From contig JADJOP010000019.1 in the NCBI GenBank assembly GCA_016713735.1, positions 1 to 64,000 on the forward strand: DNA of 64,000 bases, read 5' to 3'. Source of the DNA: Bryobacterales bacterium (GTDB lineage: Bacteria > Acidobacteriota > Terriglobia > Bryobacterales > Bryobacteraceae). Positions 1 through 7,255 of the stretch are shown here, piece by piece. Under the pieces are notes generated by a model. It was not told the origin of the DNA, searched no databases, and worked only from the letters and a program-made list of their open reading frames with translations. A program made the translations under genes and the position numbers. Numbering within the stretch: position 1 is the first letter of the stretch; the number at the start of each line of letters is the position of its first letter.

Positions 1-177
1 ACCGCCGCCTGGAACGGCTTCCGCCCCGCCGTCGCGCAGGACCACCCCGTCCTCACCCGCATCCCCGGCACACGCCTCTTCACCGCCTACGGCCACTACC
101 GCAACGGCATCCTCATGGCCCCCGCCACCGCCGCCCGCCTCACGGCCCTCGTCACGTCCAGTTGGGGAACAGCGTAG
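1..177 (+). CDS. FAD-dependent oxidoreductase, C-terminal end (glycine oxidase ThiO-like), partial
   Basis: Frame 1 is open from the window edge to a TAG at 175-177 and gives 58 residues. They contain the pattern W-x-G-x-RP, then D-x-P-x-L and GHYRNGILMAPATA, which is the C-terminal FAD-binding signature of ThiO-type glycine oxidases and related D-amino-acid oxidases. ThiO makes the imine of glyoxylate for the thiazole half of thiamine in many bacteria. Only the last part of the gene is present, so its start and neighbours are unknown. The last 26 bases overlap the 3' end of the convergent HipA-like gene. The family call is strong; the exact substrate is inferred. Confidence 0.75.
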   Translation, partial: TAAWNGFRPAVAQDHPVLTRIPGTRLFTAYGHYRNGILMAPATAARLTALVTSSWGTA

Positions 178-1015
178 CCTTCGCCCGCCGCACATCCTCG
201 ATCAGCGGCTCCACCCGCCCGCGCCGCCGCAGCAACCGCTCGAGCAGCTTCTCCAGGCCCCGGTCTTCCTCGGTCAACCACTCCTCGGGAATCGTCCGCC
301 ACGCCTCGTCCACCACATGCTCGGGGAAGTGCGCGATGCGGTCCAACCACGGCTCGAAGTCCTCCATCCCGCGCACGGCTTCGTAGTAGAGCGGCCGGAA
401 GTAGAGCCCCGATAGCGGCGCGTCGATGAACTCCCAGTTCAGCCCGTCGAACACATAGCCGTGGTCGATCATCCACGCCGCCCACACGGGGCGGGGTTTG
501 GCTTCGCCCGCGCCATCGCCCGCCGCGCCGCCCGCGATCGCGCCCGCCATCGCGCCCGCCATGCCGCGGAAGAACACCGCCTGCCGCGCATCGGAGTTCC
601 CCATCCACTTGTCGAAGGCCACCATGCCCAGGAAGTCGCGCTGGTTGCTCACCTTGTGGAGCAGCACATCGGGCAGGAAGTCATACACCGTCATGCGGTC
701 CGGATCGCCCGGATAGCGCGAGCCGTAATGCCGCCCCGGCGTCACCTCCACACGCTCGCCGCCGCGCGTCATGTGGACCCGCGGCTCGGCCGCCAGCAGC
801 TCAGCGGGGATCTCGACAATGGCCGGCTCCGGCGCCGCCAGTTGCAGATAGGAGAGGAATCGCGCCGCCAACCATTCGTTCACCAGAATCCGCCGGTGCT
901 GCGGATTGTTGGCGAACTTCACCACATAGAAATGCCCGTCGTCGGCTTGGAACAGGTGCGACTGCGCCCCGCCCCGCATCTTGCGCAGCAGGCGTGTGGC
1001 GCGAACGGTCATCAT
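152..1015 (-). CDS. HipA-like kinase domain protein
   Basis: This 287-residue protein begins with an N-lobe-like segment (HLFQADDGHFYVVKFANN), followed at about residues 40-55 by a helix with NEWLAARFL. Around residues 135-150 it has FDKWMGNSDARQ, which resembles the catalytic-loop region of HipA-like kinases (GNxDxRQ). The length fits the compact stand-alone HipA-like family (HipA_2), not the full HipA toxin of about 440 residues, and there is no HipB-type helix-turn-helix gene next to it. It lies downstream of the H1-like gene on the same strand and converges on the thiO fragment. A toxin role is not supported; it may be an orphan protein kinase. The substrate is unknown. Confidence 0.65.
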   Translation of the reverse strand: MMTVRATRLLRKMRGGAQSHLFQADDGHFYVVKFANNPQHRRILVNEWLAARFLSYLQLAAPEPAIVEIPAELLAAEPRVHMTRGGERVEVTPGRHYGSRYPGDPDRMTVYDFLPDVLLHKVSNQRDFLGMVAFDKWMGNSDARQAVFFRGMAGAMAGAIAGGAAGDGAGEAKPRPVWAAWMIDHGYVFDGLNWEFIDAPLSGLYFRPLYYEAVRGMEDFEPWLDRIAHFPEHVVDEAWRTIPEEWLTEEDRGLEKLLERLLRRRGRVEPLIEDVRRAKATLFPNWT

Positions 1016-1186
1016 GCGGTGTGGGCGCCGGATGGCACTCGGCCTCCGGCGCCCCTACCAATTTACCGCTTGCCCGCCTTCTTGGCAGCCTTCTTTGCCG
1101 GAGGCGCCTTCTTGACTGCCTTCTTCACCGGCGCGGCTTTCTTGACTACCTTCTTGGCCGGAGCAGCTTTCTTGACCGGCGCTTCT

Positions 1187-1828
1187 TCACCGGCGCCCTT
1201 CTGCAGCCTTCTTCGCCGGAGCCTTCTTGGCCGGAGCGGCTTTCTTCACCGGTGCCGCCTTCTTCACGGCCTTCGCAGCCTTCTTCACCGGCGCGGCTTT
1301 CTTGACTGCCTTCTTGGCCGCTGCCGCCTTCTTTGCCGCAACCTTCTTCACAGGTGCTGCCTTCTTCGCGGCGCCCTTCTTGGCGGGCGCTGCTTTCTTC
1401 ACCGGCGCGGCCGGCTTAGCGGGTGCGGCGGCCTTCTTCACCGGCACGGCTTTCTTCGCCGGCTCGGCCTTCTTTACCGGTTCGGCCTTCTTCACCGGCG
1501 CGGCTGGCTTCACCGGCGCCGCAGCCTTCTTGGCCGGCTTCTTCGGTGCGGGCTTCTTCGCCGGAGCAGCCACCGGTTCGGCGGTAGCCGCCACCGATTC
1601 GTCCGGCGGCGCTTCATCCGGGGGCAGAATCACCGGCGGCGGAGGTTCTTCCAACACCACTTCCGGCTTCGGAGCAGCCACGCTTGCTGTGTCAGGTTCG
1701 AATGTCAGGGCGTCATCATCATCCATATCGTACTCACTGATCTCGGATTCGAGTTCGATGTGTTCCTCTTCGTACGCAAAATCGTCCAAATCGGCGCCGT
1801 CATCGGGAGATAGACGGTAGGAATTCAT
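1187..1828 (-). CDS. Lys/Ala/Pro-rich histone H1-like polycationic protein (reading frame broken near the 3' end)
   Basis: The first ~60 residues are strongly acidic (many D and E, including YDMDDDD). From about residue 85 the protein changes to repeats of the type APVKKAAPAKKA, like AlgP and bacterial histone H1-like proteins that bind DNA or other polyanions. A strong Shine-Dalgarno AGGAGG sits 8 bases before the ATG. The open frame stops at 1187. In another frame the same KKAAP repeat continues to a TAA at 1063-1065, so a single-base change near 1197 probably truncates the called protein by about 40 residues. The acidic head with a basic tail suggests self-association or charge neutralisation. 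Whether it binds DNA or an envelope polymer cannot be told from sequence. It follows the mltD-like gene on the same strand. Confidence 0.65.
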   Translation of the reverse strand: MNSYRLSPDDGADLDDFAYEEEHIELESEISEYDMDDDDALTFEPDTASVAAPKPEVVLEEPPPPVILPPDEAPPDESVAATAEPVAAPAKKPAPKKPAKKAAAPVKPAAPVKKAEPVKKAEPAKKAVPVKKAAAPAKPAAPVKKAAPAKKGAAKKAAPVKKVAAKKAAAAKKAVKKAAPVKKAAKAVKKAAPVKKAAPAKKAPAKKAAEGRR

Positions 1829-1936
1829 GCGGAGAGCCTCCTGCGGTTCTCAGATCAGAAATCAGAATATACGGTTTTTGTCGCGGCGCAACAGGAAAGT
1901 CACGCCACGTGCCCTCTGGGATGAAAATTAACTGCC

Positions 1937-1955
1937 GCGGGGCTCCTCGCCCCGC
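1937..1955 (-). terminator. Strong GC hairpin between the lytic transglycosylase and the H1-like gene
   Basis: A perfect 7-bp inverted repeat (GCGGGGC, loop TCCTC, GCCCCGC) lies just after the likely true stop of the transglycosylase gene at 1988 and before the H1-like gene. On the minus strand it is followed by the loosely T-rich TTAATTTTC. It could be an intrinsic terminator or an mRNA-stabilising hairpin. Confidence 0.4.
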
Positions 1956-2049
1956 CTCGCACGCCGTGCGCGAGCAGTCGCTGCTGCTTAGCGCGCCGAG
2001 GCGCTCAACGACACGGCGCCCTTGCCGCGCGATCCCGGCGCCGCTTTGG

Positions 2050-3849
2050 TCACTGCCGGCGTCTTGCCCGCCGGTTGCTGCTTGGCCGTGCTCTTGGCCG
2101 CCTTGGCGCCGCGCGGGCTGCTTCGCCGTGGGCTTCTTCACCGCGCTCTGGGCCACCGTGCTCTTCGCGGCTGACCGCCGCCGTCTTGCTCTTCGACGCC
2201 GCCGCTTCTGCCGCCGTCCCGCGCTTGGCCGTGCCGGCCTTGCGTGACGCCGTGGTCCGCCTCGCCGCGCTCGTCCGCCGCGCCACCGTCTTCTTCACCG
2301 GCGCAGCCTTGAGGCTCACCGCTCCCGGATACGACACCGGCACCACCACCAGGTCGCCCGCCTCGGGCACATGCAACGCCCCGCCGTTGGCCAGGTGAAT
2401 CTGCTTCTCCGTCGTGCGGTACTGCCGCGCAATCGCCGCCACCGTCTCAGTGGAACCGACGCGATGCACACGCCAGTGCGCCCGCTTGGTCTCCGGCACC
2501 GACTCCAACGCCGCCACCACCGCGCCCGCCGTTCCCCTCGGAACCCGAACCGCGTATTTGGCCGGCGCCACCAGCTTCAACACCGCCGGATTCAACTCGC
2601 GAATGGCCAGCAGCGGCTGCTCGGTGATGTCGGCCAGCAGAGCCAGGTGCGTCGGCGCATCCAAGGTCACCGTGTCATACTGCACCGGCTCGTCGGGCAC
2701 AATCCCGTCCAGCCCGTAATCGGCCGGATTCTTGGCCATGATCGTCATCGCCAGGATGATGGGCAGGTAGTTGGCCGTCTCGCGCGGCAGCACGTTGCGC
2801 TTATAGAGCTCCCAAAAGTCCGCATAGCCGGTGCGCTGAATGCCGCGATCCACGTTGCCCGGCCCGCAGTTGTAGGCCGCGATGGCCAGATACCAGTCGC
2901 CAAACTGCGCATAGAGGTCGCGCAGGTGCCGCGCCGCGGCCCGCGTGGCCCGCTCCGGATCGAGCCGGTCGTCGGTCGCCGAGGTCTGCTTCAGCCCATA
3001 CTCGTTGCCGCGGTCGCGCACAAACTGCCACATCCCGGCCGCCCGCATCCGCGATACGGCGCGCGGCAGGAAGCCTGACTCGGCCTGCGCCATGTGAATC
3101 AGTTCCTGCGGCAGGCCCTCTTCATCGAGAATCCGCCGGATCATCGGCGCATACCGCCCGGAGCGCTTGAAACCCGCCATCACCACCCGCTTGCCCTTGG
3201 GCGTGGAAAAGTAGTTCAGGAAGCTCAGCACCGGGTCGCTGGTCTCCAGCGGCAACTGCGACAGCGAGGCCTGCACCTGCTCGCGCACCTTCAGCTTCAG
3301 CCGCGGATCGATGGGAAACGTGAGGTCGGCTACATCCTCGAAGGGAGCTTCGTCAAACACCGGCTCCTGCTCCTGCCCGGCTGCCTGCGCCGACTCCACC
3401 TCCAGCCGGTAGATCTCTTCGACGATCTCCTTGTGCCGCGCCACCAGCCGGTCGCGCCCGTCCAGCGCCATCGGCGCCGACACCAGCCAGTCCACCGCGG
3501 CGTCAAACTGCAGCCGCGCTTCGGCCGTCTTGGCCTTGCCCAGCAACTCCGCGCCGCGCCGCATGTGCTCGTCGCTTTTGGCCAGGCGGTGCTGCGCTTC
3601 GAATCGGTTCTCCGGCGTCATCGCCGCTGTTGTCAGCAGGGCAGGGGAGTCACGCAGGTAAAACCCGGATTCCACCTTCGGGGGCTCCGGCATCTCGGTG
3701 TCGGCGGCGGGCGCCGGCCTGGGCGCCGGCGGAACGAAGGCCCGCACGAAACGCTGCGAACGGCCGCTGGAAGCCATCTGGCATCCAGGAAGACTGCACA
3801 GGACGAGAAGGCAGGCGCTGCCGATGAAGCTTCGGTGAGTGATCTTCAT
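2050..3849 (-). CDS. MltD-like membrane-bound lytic murein transglycosylase with LysM and cationic C-terminal tail
   Basis: The N-terminus is a lipoprotein signal with lipobox LPGC at residues 20-23. The SLT catalytic domain is near residues 225-370: ELIHMAQAESGFLPRA carries the catalytic Glu, followed by AAGMWQF and AIAAYNCGPGNVDR. A LysM-like segment lies at about 465-510. The enzyme should cleave the MurNAc-GlcNAc bond with 1,6-anhydro formation from the outer membrane. After residue 515 the protein becomes Lys/Arg/Ala-rich. The called end (RRARRRQ) is probably wrong. Two single-base shifts, near 2170 and 2112, would restore a K/A/T-rich tail ending SLSASAR at 1988. Its neighbours are the SprA-related and NlpC genes upstream on the same strand, which suggests a wall-remodelling operon. 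Confidence 0.85.
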   Translation of the reverse strand: MKITHRSFIGSACLLVLCSLPGCQMASSGRSQRFVRAFVPPAPRPAPAADTEMPEPPKVESGFYLRDSPALLTTAAMTPENRFEAQHRLAKSDEHMRRGAELLGKAKTAEARLQFDAAVDWLVSAPMALDGRDRLVARHKEIVEEIYRLEVESAQAAGQEQEPVFDEAPFEDVADLTFPIDPRLKLKVREQVQASLSQLPLETSDPVLSFLNYFSTPKGKRVVMAGFKRSGRYAPMIRRILDEEGLPQELIHMAQAESGFLPRAVSRMRAAGMWQFVRDRGNEYGLKQTSATDDRLDPERATRAAARHLRDLYAQFGDWYLAIAAYNCGPGNVDRGIQRTGYADFWELYKRNVLPRETANYLPIILAMTIMAKNPADYGLDGIVPDEPVQYDTVTLDAPTHLALLADITEQPLLAIRELNPAVLKLVAPAKYAVRVPRGTAGAVVAALESVPETKRAHWRVHRVGSTETVAAIARQYRTTEKQIHLANGGALHVPEAGDLVVVPVSYPGAVSLKAAPVKKTVARRTSAARRTTASRKAGTAKRGTAAEAAASKSKTAAVSREEHGGPERGEEAHGEAARAAPRRPRARPSSNRRARRRQ

Positions 3850-4040
3850 CCGTGAGTTGAAACTTTCCCGTTGGTCTCCAAACTTCAGATACTACCACAG
3901 GGAAGGATGTAGTTCTTACACGGCCATGAACGAAGGTTCACCTCAAGCGGCGATGCTGACCACCCCGCCCACGGAGGTTTCACCCCGTGAATACCGCGCT
4001 ACAGCCGCCGCCCGCGTCAGCTCCGCCTGCGCCTGGGCCA

Positions 4041-4670
4041 TCATCGACGACGCCGCCGCCGCCACCGCCCGGTCCTGCGCCGAGGGCTCGCGGGGGCGTT
4101 CGCGGCGGCCAGGATCGTGCGCGCCTTGTTCACCGTCGCCTCCGGATTCCCCGGCACCGGCGAGGTGTCAATCCCCACTTCGCCGCCCACGGCATAGCGC
4201 TGCCCGTCCGGTCCTGTCTGGTAGGTGTAGGTCGGCCCGCCGGTGGCATAGGCGCCCGCCGCCGCCAGGTGGGCCTGCTCGTGCGCCCGCACCTCGCGGT
4301 CCCGCGCCGCCAGTTGGCGCACCACCTCTAACTCCTCTTCGGTCAGCGTTTCCCCGTCCGCGCCCTTGGCCCCGGCGAGCCCCTGGGGCCGGGTGGCCGC
4401 CTCGCCGTCTCCCTCGGCCTTGGCCTGGGCGCTCACCACCACCTCGTCCCCATCGGCCGAAAACTCGTGCCGCGCCCCGGCCAGGCAGTGTTCGCACAGC
4501 TTTGGGTCGTGCTCGGCGGCTCCGGCCAGCCGCTGGGTGGCCTGCACCGGCTGACCTGGCGCCAGACGCACGATGCGCCCCACGCCCGAGGAACCCGGCG
4601 CTCCGGACGAACCCGTCCCGCCCGGCACGCCCGCCGCGCTCGCCAACCCGCCGATAGGGAGAATCTGCAT
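4041..4670 (-). CDS. SprA-related putative metalloprotease (HEQAH motif), frame broken near the 3' end
   Basis: The signature RAHEQAHLAAAG, followed by TGGPTYTYQTGPDGQRYAVGG, is characteristic of the SprA-related family (PF12118), described as a putative metalloprotease catalytic domain. The HExxH-like HEQAH would supply the zinc ligands. The start chosen is the ATG at 4670, which has CGGAG 8 bases upstream; the longer GTG start at 4691 has no such site. The called C-terminus is an implausible run of W and R. Moving one base near 4098 (a C5 run) gives instead EPSAQDRAVAAAASSMMAQ and a stop at 3943, which matches the usual family ending. It sits between the nlpC-like and mltD-like genes. The protease activity itself is family-based inference. 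Confidence 0.7.
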   Translation of the reverse strand: MQILPIGGLASAAGVPGGTGSSGAPGSSGVGRIVRLAPGQPVQATQRLAGAAEHDPKLCEHCLAGARHEFSADGDEVVVSAQAKAEGDGEAATRPQGLAGAKGADGETLTEEELEVVRQLAARDREVRAHEQAHLAAAGAYATGGPTYTYQTGPDGQRYAVGGEVGIDTSPVPGNPEATVNKARTILAAANAPASPRRRTGRWRRRRRR

Positions 4671-4762
4671 GGCAAGACTCCGCGCAGACACTTATCGGCC
4701 TGGTCAACCTGTTTGTGAGGGAAAGCGCGCCCGCACCCGGCGGACACGTGGGAAAAGCTCGC

Positions 4763-5854
4763 CTAGTTGCCGCCCGCGTTGCCGCTGCCGGCTTCGGCCT
4801 CTTCGTTCGCCGCTTCTTCGTTCGCCGCTTCTTCCGCGTCGGCGGCTTCGTCGGCCTCGGCCTCCGCCTCCGCATCGGTCAGCGCCGGAACCTCCGGCAG
4901 CGACTGCAACAGCGGGCGGTCGATCGTGAGCGGCTCAATGATGTTCTGCGTCAACCGCCGCGCCCCCAGATAGGTCTTCTTATAGTAGGCAGCCGACAAC
5001 GACGAGATCTTCACCGAACTGCGCCGGTTCGGCGAGTGAATGAAGTTCCCGTCCCCCGTGTAGATCCCCACATGCCATCCGCGCCGCGATCTGAAGAACA
5101 CCAGGTCACCGCGCAGCAGCTCTTCCTTCTGCGTGGGCACACCCACCTGGAACTGCTGGCTGGCCGAACGCGGCAAATCGACGTTGCACGACCGCCGGTA
5201 CACATGCTGCGTGAACCCCGAGCAGTCCATGCCTGTCTCCTGCGACGTCCCGCCCCGGCGGTACTTCAACCCCAACAGCGCATAGGCTTCCGATAGCGCA
5301 TGGTCGGGGCAATCCGTGCACAGCGCCACCGCGTCGGGAGCCGTTTGCCGGGTCGCGCATGCAATCGGCGCCAGCGTCCGTTCGCCGGGCGTGAACTTCA
5401 CCGGCGTTGCCTTGGTCCGGGTCGTCCGCCGCGCCGTGGTCCGCCGCTTCGGCGCAATCCGCTTCGGCGTCACCTTCTTGGCCGTAACCTTGCGCGCCGT
5501 GGTGGACTTCGCCGGCGCCATCCGTTTGGCCGTCGTCACCTGCTTCGGCGTGATCTTCTTGGCCGCCGTTTTCGTCGCCGTGGCCGTGCGTTTAGGGGCA
5601 ATCCGCTTGGCCGTGATCCTGCGCGCCGCCGGTTTGGCCGCGGTTTTTCTGGCTGCGGCGGGCTTCTTGGCCGCGACGGGCTTCACCGCGCCGCGCGCTG
5701 GGCGCTTGGCAACGGTTTTGGCTACCGGCTTGGCCGCGGACTTGGCCACCGGCTTCTTAGCTGTAGGTGCAGAGGCGTTCGCCGCTGGAGGAGCAGCTCG
5801 GAGACCTGCCGCCAGGAAGGCGAACAGGGTCAGGATGAGGGTCGCAGTCCGCAT
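4763..5854 (-). CDS. NlpC/P60 peptidoglycan endopeptidase with long cationic linker
   Basis: The N-terminus is a Sec signal peptide of about 21 residues ending LRAA. It is followed by some 135 residues of low-complexity K/A/T/R sequence (repeats such as KKITPKQ and KRIAPKR). The NlpC/P60 domain lies at about 185-305. It has MDCSGFTQHVYRR (catalytic Cys), GDLVFFRSRRGWHVGIYTG (catalytic His) and a third polar position near NFIHSP. The last ~50 residues are very acidic (EAEADEAADAEEA). Such enzymes usually hydrolyse the D-Glu-meso-DAP bond of stem peptides. The ATG at 5854 is preferred over the TTG at 5857. The cationic linker could hold the enzyme on anionic wall or outer-membrane polymers; that is inference. 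Confidence 0.85.
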   Translation of the reverse strand: MRTATLILTLFAFLAAGLRAAPPAANASAPTAKKPVAKSAAKPVAKTVAKRPARGAVKPVAAKKPAAARKTAAKPAARRITAKRIAPKRTATATKTAAKKITPKQVTTAKRMAPAKSTTARKVTAKKVTPKRIAPKRRTTARRTTRTKATPVKFTPGERTLAPIACATRQTAPDAVALCTDCPDHALSEAYALLGLKYRRGGTSQETGMDCSGFTQHVYRRSCNVDLPRSASQQFQVGVPTQKEELLRGDLVFFRSRRGWHVGIYTGDGNFIHSPNRRSSVKISSLSAAYYKKTYLGARRLTQNIIEPLTIDRPLLQSLPEVPALTDAEAEAEADEAADAEEAANEEAANEEAEAGSGNAGGN

Positions 5855-6037
5855 CAAGACAGATGCGCTAGATTATCTCGATTCAGGACCATTTGTCTAG
5901 TACAATTTGCGTAATCCCCCCACACGGGGTGGGCTATTCTGACACACTCCGCGCACGGGCCGGCGCCGGCTCGCCGCTTCGACAGGGTCTTCCCGCTGTG
6001 TTCCTTCGGTTGTCACAAAGCAAGCAAATTCAATCGA

Positions 6038-6520
6038 TTAGAGTTGACGCTCAGCCCTGCATCCCCCGCTCCACCAACCGCCGCAGGGCCGCTTCCCCAT
6101 GCGCCCCCGTAATTCTCCGGCGATCTTGCCGTCGCCGCGCACCATGGCATAGTACGGAAACCCGTGCCTCCCGAGCAGGCTCACCAGGTTGGTGTCGGTC
6201 TCCAGCACCACCCGCGCCCGCCGCGGCGACTCCCGCAGGTAGTCGGCCACCTTCCCCCTCGGCTCGCCGACATTCACGGCCAGAATCACCACGCCCCCCG
6301 CGCCAAAGTCACGATCGAGGGCATCCACGGCCGGCTGCTCGCCCCGGCAGTAGCCGCACCAGGTGGTCCACAACTGCACCAGCATCGGCCGCCCGCGCAG
6401 GGTAGCGTTGTCGAACTTCTCGCCGTTGATCGTGGTGGCGTGGAACTCGCCCAACTCGCCATGCAGCATGTCGCCGCACGCGGCCAGGGGAACCGCCAGT
6501 AATAAGGAGCGCCGGTCCAT
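6038..6520 (-). CDS. TlpA-like thioredoxin-fold lipoprotein (frame broken near the 3' end)
   Basis: Starting at the ATG at 6520, the protein opens with a short lipoprotein signal (MDRRSLLLAVPLAACG). A thioredoxin fold follows, with LVQLWTTWCGYCRGEQPAV giving a CxxC of the type CGYC, and with HGFPYYAMV as the cis-Pro region. This is typical of TlpA/ResA-like extracytoplasmic thiol-disulfide proteins that reduce cytochrome c or copper-site cysteines. After GELRG the called frame becomes implausible. One more G in the G5 run (complement of 6104-6108) restores GAHGEAALRRLVERGMQG with a stop at 6051. It is transcribed divergently from the putative copper operon, so a role in copper-site assembly is possible but not shown. 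Confidence 0.75.
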   Translation of the reverse strand: MDRRSLLLAVPLAACGDMLHGELGEFHATTINGEKFDNATLRGRPMLVQLWTTWCGYCRGEQPAVDALDRDFGAGGVVILAVNVGEPRGKVADYLRESPRRARVVLETDTNLVSLLGRHGFPYYAMVRGDGKIAGELRGRMGKRPCGGWWSGGCRAERQL

Positions 6521-6721
6521 ACCTGTCATGGTAGCCGGAGTGGCGCGCGGCTTCCACCGCCGGGCCGGAGTTTCGAAAGGCTGCCTCCGCCTGGCCTTGT
6601 TCGCTTGGCCGCGACCGTCTGGCCGCGTCCGCTTGGCCTCGCCTTGGCGACCGCACCCGCGCCCGGCGCCCGGCCAAGAGTGGCCCATGGCGTGCTTCTT
6701 ATCCTTGCCGAGCCCTCACCC

Positions 6722-7117
6722 GTGCGCAGGTCCAGCCAACTCGCCCACGCTGCCGGCAGTTTCGTCGTCGCGATCTGCCTGCTGTTTTCCAGCGTGCTGC
6801 CGTTGTCTCTGCTGATGGCCGGCGACTCGGGCTGTGCAGCCAAGTGCTGCCGGCGTGCCGCAAAATCCTGCTGTTGCAAAGGGAAAGTCGGGCCAAAGTC
6901 CACTGGATTGCGGCTTAAGGCCCCACCAGCCTGCCCCAGCAGTTGCCGTTTCCAACTGGCAGCGCCGTCCTCGGTAGTCGCTGACGCGCATTCCCCCACG
7001 GTCCTCCCCCTGCCCGGCATCGATGCCGTGCTCCCCGTGGCTGCCTTGACCCAACGCGGCGTCCGCCCCAGCACCGCCTACTCGCTCTTCTCCCGGCCTC
7101 CTCCCGCTCTCCTCTGA
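6722..7117 (+). CDS. Small Cys-rich membrane or secreted protein upstream of the copper receptor
   Basis: I do not recognise a named family. With the GTG start at 6722 the product has 131 residues. It has a hydrophobic segment at about residues 10-32 (FVVAICLLFSSVLPLSLL), followed by a compact Cys cluster (CAAKCCRRAAKSCCCKG) and another C near PACPSSC. A GTG at this point puts the charged residues RRSSQ directly before the hydrophobic stretch, as in a signal anchor; a longer upstream start is possible. The gene ends about 140 bases before the TonB receptor gene on the same strand. The cysteine cluster and the neighbour suggest a metal-associated role, perhaps copper sensing or buffering. That is inference. 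Confidence 0.5.
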   Translation: MRRSSQLAHAAGSFVVAICLLFSSVLPLSLLMAGDSGCAAKCCRRAAKSCCCKGKVGPKSTGLRLKAPPACPSSCRFQLAAPSSVVADAHSPTVLPLPGIDAVLPVAALTQRGVRPSTAYSLFSRPPPALL

Positions 7118-7255
7118 ACACCAACTCGCACCGGCGCCGCCCCATCCGGGCAGCGCTGAGGCGTCTCCAGCCCACGCCCCCCGATCCGCGCGCGAGCCCA
7201 ACAGCACACGGGCCCGCCGCGCGGAAGCCCAATCAGTTTGAGGAGAGATGTGTCT

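Noticed and set aside
6521..6721. Repeated TTGGCC/CTTGGCCGCG-like words between the redoxin and Cys-rich genes
   Set aside because: The copies are short and irregular and form no consistent unit or palindrome. They fit the GC-rich background.
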